Positions 41,765 through 53,519 are shown, counted from the stretch's first letter. The stretch is DNA of 64,000 nt from Pseudomonas cavernicola (GCF_003596405.1 NZ_QYUR01000008.1:620001-684000), one strand, 5' to 3'. Notes: generated by a model not told the origin, from the letters alone. Numbers and translations are program-made.

Positions 41765-42481
41765 TCATGGGCACCAATAAATCTCGAGGGGACGATGGAG
41801 AAAGGCGCGAATTGGCATCTGCGCCTGGTCTACTCCGGCAAGGGCTTCGGCCAGGGTCGCCACCTTGGCATGGCCCTGCACGGCCAGCAGCGCCAGGCGT
41901 GCGCTGGCGAGCAAGGCCAGCGGCATGCTCAGGCGCTGCCGGGGCACGCTCGGTGCATGCATCGGCAGGCACCGCTGCGGACAGTCGGTGCTCAACGCCA
42001 GCGCGAGGTTCGGGCTGCCGGGAAAGAGCGATGCGGTGTGGCCATCCTCGCCCATGCCCAGCACCAGCACGTCGATGGGCTGCGGCAGCTCGGCCAGAAC
42101 CTGGTCCGCCAGTTGCGCTGCGTCCTCCAGGCTCTGCGCCGACTGATACAGACCGATGAAACGTGCCTTGGCGGCCGGACCGCGCAACAGATGGCGCTTG
42201 ACCAGGCCCTCGTTGCTGTCGGCATGGCTGACCGGCACCCAGCGCTCGTCCGCCAGGCTCACCGCCACCCGCGACCAGTCCAGCTCCTGGCTGGACAGAC
42301 GCTGGAAGAAGGCGATCGGGCTGCGCCCGCCGGATACCACCAGGGATGCCACGCCACGCGCCTCGATGGCCATGCGCAAGGCATGGGCCACCGCCAGCGC
42401 CAGCTCAATGGCCAACTGTTCGGGGCTGTTCAGGCTGAGTCCGGTGACCTGCACCGGCAGGTCGAGATTACAGATCGCCAT
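41765..42481 (-). CDS. pgl: 6-phosphogluconolactonase
   Basis: A 238-aa enzyme that hydrolyses 6-phosphogluconolactone. Conserved parts are [23 protein letters not shown] and [15 protein letters not shown]. The ATG at 42481 is preceded by AGGAG with 5-nt spacing; a start five codons upstream would lack this. It overlaps the 3' end of zwf by 14 bp, so the two are coupled. Confidence 0.95.
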   Translation of the reverse strand: MAICNLDLPVQVTGLSLNSPEQLAIELALAVAHALRMAIEARGVASLVVSGGRSPIAFFQRLSSQELDWSRVAVSLADERWVPVSHADSNEGLVKRHLLRGPAAKARFIGLYQSAQSLEDAAQLADQVLAELPQPIDVLVLGMGEDGHTASLFPGSPNLALALSTDCPQRCLPMHAPSVPRQRLSMPLALLASARLALLAVQGHAKVATLAEALAGVDQAQMPIRAFLHRPLEIYWCP

Positions 42482-43937
42482 ACCAACTCCTGCCATCGCG
42501 AGTGATCAATGCAATCGAGGCCACCGGCCCCCAGCTACCCGCCGCATAGGGCTTGGGCGAGTCGCCTTGCCGCTGCCAGCCGGCGATCAGCTGGTCGCAC
42601 CACCTCCAGGCGTACTCGATCTCGTCCTTGCGCACGAAGAGGTTCTGGTTGCCCTTCATGACTTCCAGCACTAGACGCTCATAGGCATCCGGAATCCGCG
42701 AGCTCCGGTAGGTATCGGAGAAGCTCAGCTGCAGCGGGCGGCTGCGCAGCTGCATGCCTTTGTCCAGGCCCTGGTCCTTGGTCATCACTTGCAGGGAAAT
42801 GCCCTCGTCCGGCTGCAGGCGGATGATCAGGCGATTGCTGATTATCGGGCGCTGTTCAGGGGCGAAGATGTAGTGCGGCGGCTCCTTGAAGTGGATGACG
42901 ATCTGCGACAGCTTCTGCGGCATGCGCTTGCCGGTGCGCAGGTAGAAGGGCACACCGGACCAGCGCCAGTTGCGGATTTCCGCTCGCAGCGCGACGAAGG
43001 TTTCGGTGTCGCTCTGGGCATTGGCGTTGTCTTCCTCCAGGTAGCCCGGCACTGTCTTGCCGAGGATGCTGCCAGCGATGTACTGGCCGCGCACCACCTG
43101 CTGTCCCAACTGTTCGACGGTGATCGGCGCCAGTGCCTTGAGCACCTTGACCTTCTCGTCGCGGATGCTGTCCGCCGAGAGATCGCTGGGCGGGTCCATG
43201 GCGATCAGGCAGAGCAACTGCAGCAGGTGGTTCTGGATCATGTCGCGCAGCTGGCCGGCCTCGTCGAAGTAGCCCCAGCGGCCCTCGATGCCCACCTGCT
43301 CCGCCACGGTGATCTCGACATGGGAAATGTGGTGCTGATTCCACTGCGTCTCGAACAGGCTGTTGGCAAACCGCAGGGCGATCAGGTTCTGCACTGTTTC
43401 CTTGCCCAGGTAGTGATCGATCCGGTAGATGCGGTTTTCCGGGAAGTGCAGCGCGACAGCATCATTGACCTTGCGCGATGACGCCAGGTCGTGGCCGATG
43501 GGCTTCTCCAATACCACCCGGGTCACATCCGTCAGCCCGGTCTGCGCCAGTCCGGCGCAAATCGCCCCGTACACAGAGGCGGGCGTGGCGAAGTAGGCGA
43601 TCAGCCGCTCCACGCGCCCCAGCTTGTCTGCCAGTGCGGCGTAGTCCTCGGCCTGGAGGAAATCCATCGTCAGGTAGTCCACGCGCGCCATGAAGCGCTG
43701 CATGGCCACTTCATCGATTTCGCGTGCCGGCACGTGGCGGCGCAGGTGCTCGTCGATAGCGGACAGGTGGCTGCTCGGCTCGCCCGTTTCGCGGGCCAGG
43801 GCAAGGATGCGCGTCTCGGCATGCAGCAGGCCGGCGCGGTCCAGTTGATAAAGGGCGGGAAACAGCTTGCGCAACGCAAGATCACCCAAGGCCCCGAAGA
43901 GGGCGATGGTGCAGGGCTCGACAGTAATTGAGGTCAT
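42468..43937 (-). CDS. zwf: Glucose-6-phosphate 1-dehydrogenase
   Basis: A 489-aa cytoplasmic dehydrogenase that makes 6-phosphogluconolactone and NAD(P)H. The cofactor motif is [17 protein letters not shown]. The active-site signature is [14 protein letters not shown], followed by the substrate-binding [15 protein letters not shown]. The start was taken at [20 protein letters not shown]; a longer in-frame extension would cover the HexR operator and is not credible. It is divergent from hexR, with both HexR-type and FruR-type palindromes in between. Confidence 0.97.
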   Translation of the reverse strand: MTSITVEPCTIALFGALGDLALRKLFPALYQLDRAGLLHAETRILALARETGEPSSHLSAIDEHLRRHVPAREIDEVAMQRFMARVDYLTMDFLQAEDYAALADKLGRVERLIAYFATPASVYGAICAGLAQTGLTDVTRVVLEKPIGHDLASSRKVNDAVALHFPENRIYRIDHYLGKETVQNLIALRFANSLFETQWNQHHISHVEITVAEQVGIEGRWGYFDEAGQLRDMIQNHLLQLLCLIAMDPPSDLSADSIRDEKVKVLKALAPITVEQLGQQVVRGQYIAGSILGKTVPGYLEEDNANAQSDTETFVALRAEIRNWRWSGVPFYLRTGKRMPQKLSQIVIHFKEPPHYIFAPEQRPIISNRLIIRLQPDEGISLQVMTKDQGLDKGMQLRSRPLQLSFSDTYRSSRIPDAYERLVLEVMKGNQNLFVRKDEIEYAWRWCDQLIAGWQRQGDSPKPYAAGSWGPVASIALITRDGRSWYGDL

Positions 43938-43981
43938 AATATTTGTTCTTCTACCTAATACAGCGTTAGAAATACACCTAA

Positions 43982-43993
43982 TGAAACGATTCA
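43982..43993. promoter_or_regulatory. FruR-like palindrome in the zwf-hexR region
   Basis: TGAAACGATTCA fits the Cra/FruR consensus as well as the site at fruB does. It lies 45 bp upstream of zwf and 12 bp from the HexR-type palindrome. Binding by FruR would connect fructose status to zwf. Confidence 0.5.
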
Positions 43994-44004
43994 TCAATAC
44001 GCGG

Positions 44005-44022
44005 TGTAGTAATAAAACTACA
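44005..44022. promoter_or_regulatory. HexR-type operator
   Basis: TGTAGT and ACTACA form perfect 6-bp arms around AATAAA, an 18-bp palindrome of the HexR type. It lies in the divergent zwf-hexR region, where HexR of Pseudomonas represses zwf and itself until 2-keto-3-deoxy-6-phosphogluconate is bound. Confidence 0.75.
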
Positions 44023-44110
44023 TTTATACATAACTCAGATTCCGATGGCCCCGACCGGAAGCGCTCAGTACGATAGGCCACCGAATGCATTGCCTTTCCC
44101 AGGAACCGAC

Positions 44111-44980
44111 ATGGACCGCATGCACAACCTGCTGGAGCAGATCCAGAACCGCCTCGAAGAACTCAACAAGGCCGAGCGCAAGGTCGCCGAAGCGATCCTC
44201 CAGGCCCCGCAGCAAGCCACCCGCTACAGCATCGCCGCGCTGGCCCAGGCGGCGCAGGTCAGCGAGCCGACGGTGAACCGCTTCTGCCGTTCGTTCGGCG
44301 TCAACGGCTACCCGGAACTGAAGATGCAACTGGCCCAGAGCCTGGCCAGCGGCGCCGCCTATGTCAGCCGCGCGGTGGAAGCCAACGACGGCCCCGAGGC
44401 CTACACCCGGAAGATCTTCGGCAGCGCCATCGCCTCGCTGGACAGCGCCTGCCAGAGCCTCGATCCGCAACTGATCAGCCGCGCCGTGGACCTGATGATC
44501 CAGGCGCGGCAGATCCACTTCTTCGGCCTCGGCGCGTCCGCCTCCGTGGCCCTCGATGCCCAGCACAAGTTCTTCCGCTTCAACCTCGCGGTGTCCGCCC
44601 ATTCCGATGTGCTGATGCAGCGCATGCTGGCTTCGGTGGCCCATACCGGCGACCTCTTCGTGATCATTTCCTACACTGGCCGTACCCGCGACTTGGTAGA
44701 AGTGGCACGCCTGGCAAGGCAGAACGGCGCTTCAGTGCTCGGCCTCACCGCCGCCGGCTCGCCGCTGGCCAAGACCAGCACCCTGAGCCTGGACATCCCG
44801 CTGCCGGAGGACACCGACATCTATATGCCGATGACCTCGCGTATCATCCAGCTCACCGTGCTCGACGTGCTTGCTACCGGCATGACCCTGCGCCGTGGCG
44901 TGGACTTCCAACCACACCTGCGCAAGATCAAGGAGAGCCTCAACGCCAGCCGCTACCCGAGCGACGAAGAGCCAAACTGA
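44111..44980 (+). CDS. hexR: RpiR family repressor of glucose catabolism HexR
   Basis: A 289-aa regulator. Residues 1 to ~80 are an RpiR-type helix-turn-helix ([20 protein letters not shown]). Residues ~120-255 are a SIS sugar-phosphate domain ([40 protein letters not shown]). The ATG at 44111 has AGGA upstream. HexR controls zwf-pgl-eda and edd-glk in Pseudomonas, and matching palindromes are visible at both places in this window. Confidence 0.95.
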   Translation: MDRMHNLLEQIQNRLEELNKAERKVAEAILQAPQQATRYSIAALAQAAQVSEPTVNRFCRSFGVNGYPELKMQLAQSLASGAAYVSRAVEANDGPEAYTRKIFGSAIASLDSACQSLDPQLISRAVDLMIQARQIHFFGLGASASVALDAQHKFFRFNLAVSAHSDVLMQRMLASVAHTGDLFVIISYTGRTRDLVEVARLARQNGASVLGLTAAGSPLAKTSTLSLDIPLPEDTDIYMPMTSRIIQLTVLDVLATGMTLRRGVDFQPHLRKIKESLNASRYPSDEEPN

Positions 44981-45010
44981 GCCCCAAGGCTGCCTTCTCA
45001 CTCTTCCTCC

Positions 45011-45076
45011 ACAGTGCGGGTGAAACCCGCATGACCACCGTGCGTCGTCCCATTCGGCGGGTTTCACCCGCCCTAC
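45011..45076. repeat. REP-type repeat unit 1
   Basis: A 66-bp unit that contains GCGGGTGAAACCCGC and ends GGCGGGTTTCACCCGCCCTAC (45056-45076). The two internal palindromes can each form a hairpin. It follows hexR and may help end its transcript. Confidence 0.65.
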
Positions 45077-45100
45077 TGACTGATCCCCGACGCGGCCCCA

Positions 45101-45126
45101 TCACTCTCACTCTCACTCTCACTCTG
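45101..45126. repeat. TCTCAC short tandem repeat
   Basis: About four copies of TCTCAC lie between the two REP-type units. A simple-sequence tract of this size could vary in copy number. Confidence 0.6.
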
Positions 45127-45131
45127 ACCCC

Positions 45132-45197
45132 ACAGTGCGGGTGCAAGCCGCTTGACCATCGCGCGGTGCTCCATTCGGCGGGTTTCACCCGCCCTAC
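45132..45197. repeat. REP-type repeat unit 2
   Basis: Same orientation and nearly the same sequence as the unit at 45011, with a shared end GGCGGGTTTCACCCGCC. It lies between convergent hexR and the mutarotase gene. Confidence 0.65.
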
Positions 45198-45222
45198 GTC
45201 CGGGCTACTCAACGCAAATTCA

Positions 45223-46125
45223 CTACCCAACCCAAGCCCGCAGCGTCAGCCGCGCCTCCTCCGCCGGCGCCAGGGTCAGGCTGTCGGTATCGCAACAGGC
45301 CGCCTCCACACAGACGAAACCCAGCCCTTCGGTCCAGCCGACATCGCTCAGCGGGCGGCTACCGGGATGCCAGACCACGGTGTTGGCGCTCCCTCCACCA
45401 TCGATGCACAGGCGTCGCTGCCAACCCGGATCCTGCAGGCGCACCACTCCGCCACGGCGGAAAATGCGATGACAGCCATCGGCTATGCGCAATTCGCCCT
45501 GCTGCCGGCACGGCTCGCGCACCAGCAGGTCACGGCCCTCGGCGCCATTCAGGCCCCGCAGCCCGACTCGCGCCACATCGCTGACGCGCCAGTAGGCGTG
45601 CAGCGCATGGCTGAGCATGCAGGGCTCGCTGTCGCGATGGCGTGTGCTCAACTCGAGGGACATGCCCTCGCCCAGCTCCGTGTGCAGCTCCACCTGCCAC
45701 TCGTGCAGCTCCAGCCGCCAGTGCAGGCGCACGCCGGTGTCGTCTGCATCCTTGTGCAACAGGCGCCAGTCGCTGAGGCGCGCCCAGCCATGGTGCGGCC
45801 AGCCGCCCTCGCCGGGATGGCGACCGAACCAGGGCCAACACACCGGCACGCCGCCGCGTATGGCGCCGATCTTCGGCCAGCGCGAGGCGCACCAGAGCAA
45901 GGGCCGCTCGCCGCGCGGCTGGAAATGCAGCAACTGCCCGCCCTGGCGACTGAACACCGCCTGGCAGCGCGGATGCTCCACTAGCAGCAGTTCGCGCCCC
46001 TGGTGCTCGATCCAGCGGAACACCTGACGGGCAGCCGGCCGGAACAGGGCAGACAGGGGATGGTCGGCAACCTCCCCCGCCCGCGCCTGCTTCAGACTGG
46101 CGCGACGCGACTCATCGGCCGACAT
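45223..46125 (-). CDS. D-hexose-6-phosphate mutarotase (YeaD-type)
   Basis: A 300-aa galactose-mutarotase-like enzyme thought to interconvert anomers of glucose-6-phosphate. IRGGVPVCWPWFGRHPGEGG, HGWARLSDWRL and SHALHAYWRV hold the conserved His and aromatic residues, and WHPGSRPLSDVGW is near the end. AGGAG precedes the ATG. It is the last gene of the gts operon, 18 bp after the porin, which suits supply of the right anomer to Zwf. Confidence 0.9.
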   Translation of the reverse strand: MSADESRRASLKQARAGEVADHPLSALFRPAARQVFRWIEHQGRELLLVEHPRCQAVFSRQGGQLLHFQPRGERPLLWCASRWPKIGAIRGGVPVCWPWFGRHPGEGGWPHHGWARLSDWRLLHKDADDTGVRLHWRLELHEWQVELHTELGEGMSLELSTRHRDSEPCMLSHALHAYWRVSDVARVGLRGLNGAEGRDLLVREPCRQQGELRIADGCHRIFRRGGVVRLQDPGWQRRLCIDGGGSANTVVWHPGSRPLSDVGWTEGLGFVCVEAACCDTDSLTLAPAEEARLTLRAWVG

Positions 46126-46143
46126 CGGGACTCCTGAGCGAAA

Positions 46144-47382
<1,239 letters not shown>

Positions 47383-47441
47383 TTATTGTTGTACTTCGAT
47401 GGATTGCCGCACCAGGGCGCCATCAGGCGCCCCGGCTGTTT

Positions 47442-48602
47442 TCAACGCCCCTTGAACTGCGCGACCCTGGCCGACCGCTCAGGGCTACGCACCTTTCCCA
47501 GCCGGCCCAGCCGCTCGCCGCTCTGCGCATCGAAGAGCAGCACCTTGTCCGGATCGAACTGCAGCTCCAGGGTCTCGCCCACCTGCGGCGCGACATCCGG
47601 CGCCAGGCGGCAGCAAACCTTGGTCTGGTTGAGTTCGACGAAGACCAGGGTGTCGGGGCCAGTTGGCTCGGTGACCTGTACCTCGGCTCGGATGCTGGGC
47701 ATGCCTGAGGCGTTGCCCGAGGCAAGGAGAATCTGCTCGGGGCGCACGCCGAGGATCACCTCGCGCCCTTCCAGCCCCTCTTCCAGCGCGCCCAGCGGCA
47801 GTTCGCAGCGGCCACCCGCACTGTCCAACAGCGCCCAGAGCTGACCGTCGCGACGCTGCAAGCGCAGGGGGATGAAGTTCATCGGTGGCGAACCGATGAA
47901 GCTGGCGACGAACAGGTTCGCCGGGTCGTTATAGATCTGCTGCGGGGTGCCGAACTGCTGGATCACCCCATCCTTCATCACTGCGACCTTATCGCCGAGG
48001 GTCATGGCCTCGATCTGGTCATGGGTGACGTAGACCGTGGTGGTCTTGAGGCGCTGGTGCATCAGCTTGATCTCGGTGCGCATCTCCACCCGCAGCTTGG
48101 CGTCGAGGTTCGACAGCGGCTCGTCGAACAGGTAGATCTTCGGCCGTCGCGCCAGCGCCCGCCCCATGGCCACGCGCTGCTGCTGGCCGCCGGAGAGTTG
48201 GCCGGGCTTGCGGGCCAGCAGGTGCTCGATCTGCAGCAGCCTGGCCACCCGCGCCACCTCTTCATCGATGGCGGTCTGGGGCATCTTGCGGATCTTCAGG
48301 CCGAAGGCGATGTTGTCGCGCACGCTCATGGTCGGGTACAGCGCGTAGGACTGGAACACCATGGCGATGTCGCGATCCTTGGGGCTCATGCCGCTGATGT
48401 CGGCTTCGTCTACCAGGATCGCCCCGCCGGTGATGCTTTCGAGGCCGGCGATGCAGTTCATCAGGGTAGATTTACCGCACCCGGAAGGCCCCACCAGGAT
48501 GAGGAACTCGCCGGAGTCGATCTTCAGCTCGATGTTCTTCAGGGTGTCTGTCAGGCCGCTGCCGTAGGACTTGTTGACGTTGCGCAGTTCGAGGGTAGCC
48601 AT
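47442..48602 (-). CDS. gtsD: Sugar ABC transporter ATPase
   Basis: A 386-aa ATPase of the MalK/UgpC type. Walker A is GPSGCGKST, the signature is [15 protein letters not shown], Walker B is [15 protein letters not shown] and the switch His is in [12 protein letters not shown]. Residues ~240-380 form the regulatory OB-type domain. It energises glucose import by GtsABC. GGAG precedes the ATG, 46 bp after gtsC. Confidence 0.93.
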   Translation of the reverse strand: MATLELRNVNKSYGSGLTDTLKNIELKIDSGEFLILVGPSGCGKSTLMNCIAGLESITGGAILVDEADISGMSPKDRDIAMVFQSYALYPTMSVRDNIAFGLKIRKMPQTAIDEEVARVARLLQIEHLLARKPGQLSGGQQQRVAMGRALARRPKIYLFDEPLSNLDAKLRVEMRTEIKLMHQRLKTTTVYVTHDQIEAMTLGDKVAVMKDGVIQQFGTPQQIYNDPANLFVASFIGSPPMNFIPLRLQRRDGQLWALLDSAGGRCELPLGALEEGLEGREVILGVRPEQILLASGNASGMPSIRAEVQVTEPTGPDTLVFVELNQTKVCCRLAPDVAPQVGETLELQFDPDKVLLFDAQSGERLGRLGKVRSPERSARVAQFKGR

Positions 48603-48648
48603 GTCATTTCTCCACTTTTGAAAGCGTCGCGAGCAGGCGCAGCAGCCT

Positions 48649-49494
48649 TCAACCTTTGACGGCGCCGGCAGTCAGCCCGCGCAGGAAATATTTGCCGGCC
48701 AGCACGTAGACCAGCAGGGTGGGCAGGCCGGCGATCATCGCGGCGGCCATGTCGACGTTGTATTCCTTGGCTCCGGTGCTGGTGTTCACCAGGTTATTCA
48801 GGGCCACCGTGATTGGCTGCGTATCGCCGCTGGCGAACACCACGCCAAAGAGGAAGTCGTTCCAGATCTGGGTGAACTGCCAGATCAGGCAGACCATGAT
48901 GGTCGGCACCGACATCGGCAGCAGGATGCGCCCGAAGATGGTGAAGAACCCCGCGCCGTCCAGCCGCGCGGCGCTTACCAGGGCAGCAGGAATGCCTACG
49001 TAGAAGTTGCGGAAGAACAGCGTGGTGAAAGCCAGGCCATAGACCACATGCACCAGCACCAGGCCGGCGGTGGTATTGGCCAGGCCGAACTGGCCGAGGG
49101 TGAAGGACGCCGGCAGCAGCACCACCTGGAACGGCAGGAAGCAGCCGAACAACAGCATGCCGAAGAACAGTTGCGAGCCGCGGAAGCGCCACATCGACAG
49201 CACGTAGCCGTTGAGCGCGCCAAGCAGCGTGGAGATCAGCACCGCTGGCACGGTGATCTTCACCGAGTTCCAGAAGAAACCGCCGATGCTGTCCCAGGCC
49301 TTGATCCAGCCGATCAGAGTGAACATGTCCGGCCAGGACAGCAGGTTGCCGCTGCGGATGTCGTCCGGGGTCTTGACGCTGGTCAGCAGCATGACCACCA
49401 GCGGCACCAAGTAGACGGCGCAGGCCAGAATCAGGGTGGCGTAGACGGCCAGGCGGCTGAAGCTGAAGGAGGGTTTTCCAGCCAGGCTAGTCAT
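48649..49494 (-). CDS. gtsC: Glucose ABC transporter permease
   Basis: A 281-aa permease with six membrane helices and the EAA-type loop (AALVSAARLDGAGFFTIFGRIL) that docks on the ATPase. It belongs to the MalG-like group. Its start overlaps the gtsB stop by 8 bp. Confidence 0.93.
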   Translation of the reverse strand: MTSLAGKPSFSFSRLAVYATLILACAVYLVPLVVMLLTSVKTPDDIRSGNLLSWPDMFTLIGWIKAWDSIGGFFWNSVKITVPAVLISTLLGALNGYVLSMWRFRGSQLFFGMLLFGCFLPFQVVLLPASFTLGQFGLANTTAGLVLVHVVYGLAFTTLFFRNFYVGIPAALVSAARLDGAGFFTIFGRILLPMSVPTIMVCLIWQFTQIWNDFLFGVVFASGDTQPITVALNNLVNTSTGAKEYNVDMAAAMIAGLPTLLVYVLAGKYFLRGLTAGAVKG

Positions 49495-50395
49495 GGCGCT
49501 TGTTCCTCAGTTCGGAGTACAGGTAGGGCACGATGATCGCCAGCACTGCGCCGAGCATGAGCATCGCGCTGGCGGCGCCGAGACCCATCTGGCCACGGGT
49601 GAAGGTGTGGGCGTACATGAACATCGCCGGCAGGTCAGAGGCGTAGCCAGGGCCGCCAGCGGTCATCGCCGCCACCAGGTCGAAGCTCTTGATGGCGATG
49701 TGCGCGAGAATCATCAGTGCGCTGAAGAACACCGGACGCAGGCTCGGCAGCACGATGCGCAGGTAGATTGTCGGCAGGCTCGCGCCATCCACCTGGGCGG
49801 CGCGGATGATCGACTGATCGACGCCGCGCAGGCCGGCGAGGAACAGCGCCATGACGAAGCCCGAGGACTGCCATATGGCGGCGATCACCAGGCAGTAGAC
49901 GACCCGGTCCGGGTCCACCAGCCAGTCCAGGCGCAAGCCTTCCCAGCCCCAGTCGCGCAGCAGCTTGTCCAACCCAAGGCCGGGGTTGAGCAGCCACTTC
50001 CAGGCGGTGCCGGTGACTATCATCGACAGTGCCATGGGGTACAGGTAGACGGTGCGGATGAAGCCCTCGCGGCGGATGCGCTGGTCCAGCAGCACCGCCA
50101 GGACCACGCCGATAACCAGGCTGATGGTGATGAACAGCCCGCCGTACACCAGCAGGTTGTGGCTGGCTACCCACCAGCGGTCATTCCCCAGCAGGCGTTC
50201 GTATTGCTGCAGCCCGACCCACTTGTAGCTGGGCATGAAGCGCGAGTTGGTGAAGGACAGCAGGAAGGTCCAGAGGATGTAGCCGTAGAAGCCGACCAGC
50301 ACGATCAGCACGCTCGGCGCCAGCACCAGCCTGGGTAGCCAGCGTTGCAGCGCGTCCAGCGGCGAGGCCTTGGCGAAGACTGCGATTGAGTTCAT
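49487..50395 (-). CDS. gtsB: Glucose ABC transporter permease
   Basis: A 302-aa MalF/UgpA-type permease with six helices. The EAA-type loop reads VDQSIIRAAQVDGASLPTIY. The ATG at 50395 is preceded by GGAG with 6-nt spacing; the longer reading frame upstream runs through a REP-type repeat and has no support. Confidence 0.93.
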   Translation of the reverse strand: MNSIAVFAKASPLDALQRWLPRLVLAPSVLIVLVGFYGYILWTFLLSFTNSRFMPSYKWVGLQQYERLLGNDRWWVASHNLLVYGGLFITISLVIGVVLAVLLDQRIRREGFIRTVYLYPMALSMIVTGTAWKWLLNPGLGLDKLLRDWGWEGLRLDWLVDPDRVVYCLVIAAIWQSSGFVMALFLAGLRGVDQSIIRAAQVDGASLPTIYLRIVLPSLRPVFFSALMILAHIAIKSFDLVAAMTAGGPGYASDLPAMFMYAHTFTRGQMGLGAASAMLMLGAVLAIIVPYLYSELRNKRHD

Positions 50396-50526
50396 GGGTA
50401 ACTCCGTTGGTGTTGCGATGGAACCTTTCACCAAACGACGGCCTTCCCCCCTCGGGAGAAACGCGGCGCGGCCGCTCCCGTGGCGCATGCGCGAGGGCAT
50501 GCACCGGGGACGTGAGGTTGCTTAAT

Positions 50527-50547
50527 GGCGGGTTTCACCCGCCCTAC
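50527..50547. repeat. REP-type palindrome between gtsA and gtsB
   Basis: GGCGGGTTTCACCCGCCC is the same palindrome that ends both units near 45 kb. Placed between gtsA and gtsB, it may protect the gtsA 3' end and so raise binding protein over the membrane subunits. Confidence 0.65.
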
Positions 50548-50580
50548 GAGGCGGTCGCCTGGCTCAGGCGGCCCGACCGC

Positions 50581-51834
50581 TTACTGCACCGCGGCTATCG
50601 CGGCAGCCAGTTGCTGCACGGCCTTTTTCGGGTCGGCGGCGGGGTCGTTGAAGAAGTTGGTCACCACATCGAAGACAGCGCCCTGCACGTAACTGGAAGC
50701 GGCCATGCCGTGGGCCAGACTCGGCTGTAACCCGTCACCCGCCGCAGCTTCCTTGAAGTCCTTCATGGACTGCTGCGCACAGGTATCGAAGCTGCTCATG
50801 TCCTGGTCCAGGCGGACCGGAATGGAGCCCTTGTTCTGGTTGAAGAACTGCTGGAACTGCGGATCCATCACCGTGCGCGCCAGATCGTTCTGCGCCTTGC
50901 GATCGTCCTCGTCGCTGAGCTTGAACATGGCCAGAGAGTCGATGTTGTAGGCGAAGCTACCCTGGGTGCCGGGGAACGGCAGGCACTGGTAGTCCTTGCC
51001 GGCTACCTTGCCGGCGGCGCTCCACTCGCTCTTGGCCCAGTCACCCATGAGCTGCATGCCGGCCTTGCCGTCGATCAGCAGGCCGGTGGCGCTGTTCCAG
51101 TCGCGCCCGGCGGCGTCGGCATCGATATAGCCGCGGAGCTTCTTCAGGGTGGCGAAGACCTCGACCATCTTGTCGCTGGTCAGGGTCGCCTTGTCCTGTT
51201 CGACGAAGGCCTTGTGGTAGCCCAGCGGGCCGAGGATGCTGAACACCAGGTCCTCGAAAACTGTGCCGTCCTGCCAGGGCTGGCCGCCGTGGGCAATCGG
51301 GATGAAACCGGCCGCCTTGAGCTTGTCGGCGGCGGCGAAGAATTCATCGAGGCTGGTCGGCGGCGTGGCGCCGGCCTTCTTGAATACCTCTGGGTTGATC
51401 CACAGCCAGTTGACCCGGTGCACGTTCACCGGCACGGCCACGTAGTGACCGTCGTACTTCATGACGTTGGCCACCTGCTTGGGCAGCAGCGTGTCCCACT
51501 TGCCTTCGTCGGCGACTTCGTCCAGCTCGGCGAGCAGGCCCAACTCGCCCCACTCCTGGATATCCGGCCCCTTGATCTGCGCGGCGGATGGTGGATTGCC
51601 GGAAACCGCACGGGTCTTCAGCACGGTCATGGCCGCTTCGCCACCACCACCGGCAACGGCGAAGTCCTTCCAGGTGTGGCCTTTTTCTTCGACGAGTTTC
51701 TTCAGAGTATCGGCTGCGCGCTTTTCGCCACCGGAGGTCCACCAGTGCAGGACTTCGACTTCACCGGCGAGCGCGGCGAGAGGGAACAGCGAGGCGAGGG
51801 AAACGACAGCGGCTAGGCGGGAGAACGCATTCAT
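50581..51834 (-). CDS. gtsA: Glucose-binding periplasmic protein
   Basis: A 417-aa solute-binding protein. The signal peptide ends at [34 protein letters not shown] and [20 protein letters not shown] are typical of family 1 sugar-binding proteins, and two Cys near the C-terminus (YQCLPF, DTCAQQ) may form a disulfide. It is first in the operon, with a possible GltR site upstream. Confidence 0.93.
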   Translation of the reverse strand: MNAFSRLAAVVSLASLFPLAALAGEVEVLHWWTSGGEKRAADTLKKLVEEKGHTWKDFAVAGGGGEAAMTVLKTRAVSGNPPSAAQIKGPDIQEWGELGLLAELDEVADEGKWDTLLPKQVANVMKYDGHYVAVPVNVHRVNWLWINPEVFKKAGATPPTSLDEFFAAADKLKAAGFIPIAHGGQPWQDGTVFEDLVFSILGPLGYHKAFVEQDKATLTSDKMVEVFATLKKLRGYIDADAAGRDWNSATGLLIDGKAGMQLMGDWAKSEWSAAGKVAGKDYQCLPFPGTQGSFAYNIDSLAMFKLSDEDDRKAQNDLARTVMDPQFQQFFNQNKGSIPVRLDQDMSSFDTCAQQSMKDFKEAAAGDGLQPSLAHGMAASSYVQGAVFDVVTNFFNDPAADPKKAVQQLAAAIAAVQ

Positions 51835-51920
51835 GACGCGGTACCTTTCTTGTTGTTATGCCTGCGCAAGTCTGAGTGCCTGCGCTGAAAATCAGTCTAC
51901 CCACGGTCCATTCGGCGGCG

Positions 51921-51961
51921 GGTAACAAAGGGATAGCAAATGGTCACCGGGTGGTTACAAA
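51921..51961. promoter_or_regulatory. Candidate GltR direct-repeat operator upstream of gtsA
   Basis: GGTAACAAA (51921-51929) and GGTTACAAA (51953-51961) are direct repeats spaced 32 bp apart, about three helical turns. OmpR-type regulators such as GltR bind direct repeats. The position, about 90-130 bp before the gtsA start, suits a regulatory site. Confidence 0.4.
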
Positions 51962-52073
51962 AGCCTGCCTGCAGAGTCGATGCATCAGGATATGAGTGAA
52001 AGACCGAGTCACACCAACCCTCCCTCCCCCCAGCCCAACAAGGTGCGCGCAGCGCTCCCAACGGCACTGCCGA

Positions 52074-53519
52074 TCACCCTGCATGCCGAGGCAACCACAG
52101 GGTTACACGCAGTCCACCCTCGCGCAGGTTGCGCAGGCTCAGCTCACCGCCGTGGCTGTGCGCCAGGTTGCGCGCGATGCCGAGCCCCAGGCCATAACCC
52201 TGCTGCTGCCCGGAGAGGCGGAAGTACGGCTCGAAGACCTGCTCCAGGCGCTGCTCCGGTACCCCTGGCCCCTCGTCGTCCACATGCAGGACGAAGGCTT
52301 CGGCGTTGTCCTCAATATGCAAGTGCGCGCGCTGCCCGTACTTCAGCGCGTTGTCGACCAGGTTGCCGATGCAGCGGCGCAACGCCAACGGCTTGCCGGG
52401 GTAGCTGGCCTGCGCCTCACCCTCCAGGGTCACCCGGCCGCCGCCCAGATAGGGCTCGATGAGGCCATGCAGCAGATAATTGAGGTCGACCTGCTCGATG
52501 TTCTCGTGGATATCGGTGTCTTTCACGCATTGCAGCGCGCCCTTCACCAGCAGCTCCAGCTCGTCGAGGTCACGGCCGAACTTGGCCTGCAGGTTCTCGT
52601 CCTCCAGCAGCTCGACACGCAGGCGCAGGCGGGTGATGGGGGTGCGCAGGTCGTGGGAGATGGCGCTGAACAACTGGCTGCGCTCGCTGAGGTAACGGCT
52701 GATGCTCTCGCGCATGCTGTTGAAGGCCCGGCTCACCTCCACCACCTCGCTGCCGCCGGCCTCGGCCAGCGGTTCCACCGTGGCGCCCAGCGACATCTCC
52801 CGCGCCGCCACTGCCAGACGCTTCAGCGGCCGGCTCTGCCAGTGCACCAGGATGCCGATGAACAGAAGCAGAAAGCTGCTGGTGAGCAGGATGAACCACA
52901 GCTGTTGCGCCGGCAGGCCCTGGTCCTCCAGGCTGACGTAGGGCTCCGGCATTAGGGATGCCAGGTACAGCCACTCGTTGGGGGCGATTTGGATCTGCGT
53001 GACCAGTACCGGCGGATTCACCGGCTCCAGGCTCAAGGCATAGTGCGCCCAGGAGCGCGGCAGTTCGTCGAGCTTCAGGCCGCTATTGAAGATGCGCAGG
53101 TCGTCCGGGCTGACGAACTGCGCGGAGAGGTCCACCGACTTGCCCAGGCGCTCGCGCAGCACCTCATCCACGGCATTCAGCACGGCACGCTTGCGCGGTG
53201 TGGGCGGCAGCACTCGCATCTGCAGCGGCTTGTCGTTGAGGGAAACGAAGAAGCGTGTGCCGCCCATGCTGCGCAGCTGATCCAGCACCAGCGGCCGGTA
53301 ACCCAGCGGCAGGGAGCGGAAGTAACTGACGCTGGCCGCCATCGAGTGGGCGAGGCTGCGCGCACTGGTGAGCAGGCCCTCCATCTGGCTGGCGCGCAAC
53401 TGCGAGAGCCAGATCACACTGGACAGCGCCTGCGCCAGCAACACCACCAGCAGGGTCAACAGCAGCATGCGCCCGAGTAGCGAGCGTGGTACCGGCAGGA
53501 AGCGGCGCCAGCTACGCAT
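52074..53519 (-). CDS. gltS: Sensor histidine kinase of the glucose system
   Basis: A 481-aa membrane sensor. Two membrane segments (near residues 15-35 and 205-225) bracket a periplasmic domain. A HAMP region follows, then the phospho-acceptor His in AISHDLRTPITRLRLRVELL, and the ATPase part with NALKYG (N box), DEGPGVPEQ (G1) and GLGLGIARNLAHSHGG (G2). It overlaps gltR by 8 bp. In P. aeruginosa the equivalent kinase is called GtrS and senses 2-ketogluconate and 6-phosphogluconate. Confidence 0.92.
   Translation of the reverse strand: MRSWRRFLPVPRSLLGRMLLLTLLVVLLAQALSSVIWLSQLRASQMEGLLTSARSLAHSMAASVSYFRSLPLGYRPLVLDQLRSMGGTRFFVSLNDKPLQMRVLPPTPRKRAVLNAVDEVLRERLGKSVDLSAQFVSPDDLRIFNSGLKLDELPRSWAHYALSLEPVNPPVLVTQIQIAPNEWLYLASLMPEPYVSLEDQGLPAQQLWFILLTSSFLLLFIGILVHWQSRPLKRLAVAAREMSLGATVEPLAEAGGSEVVEVSRAFNSMRESISRYLSERSQLFSAISHDLRTPITRLRLRVELLEDENLQAKFGRDLDELELLVKGALQCVKDTDIHENIEQVDLNYLLHGLIEPYLGGGRVTLEGEAQASYPGKPLALRRCIGNLVDNALKYGQRAHLHIEDNAEAFVLHVDDEGPGVPEQRLEQVFEPYFRLSGQQQGYGLGLGIARNLAHSHGGELSLRNLREGGLRVTLWLPRHAG

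Noticed and set aside
42468-44090. zwf start at 44090
   Set aside because: It would add 51 residues across the HexR and FruR palindromes. The family N-terminus begins at 43937.
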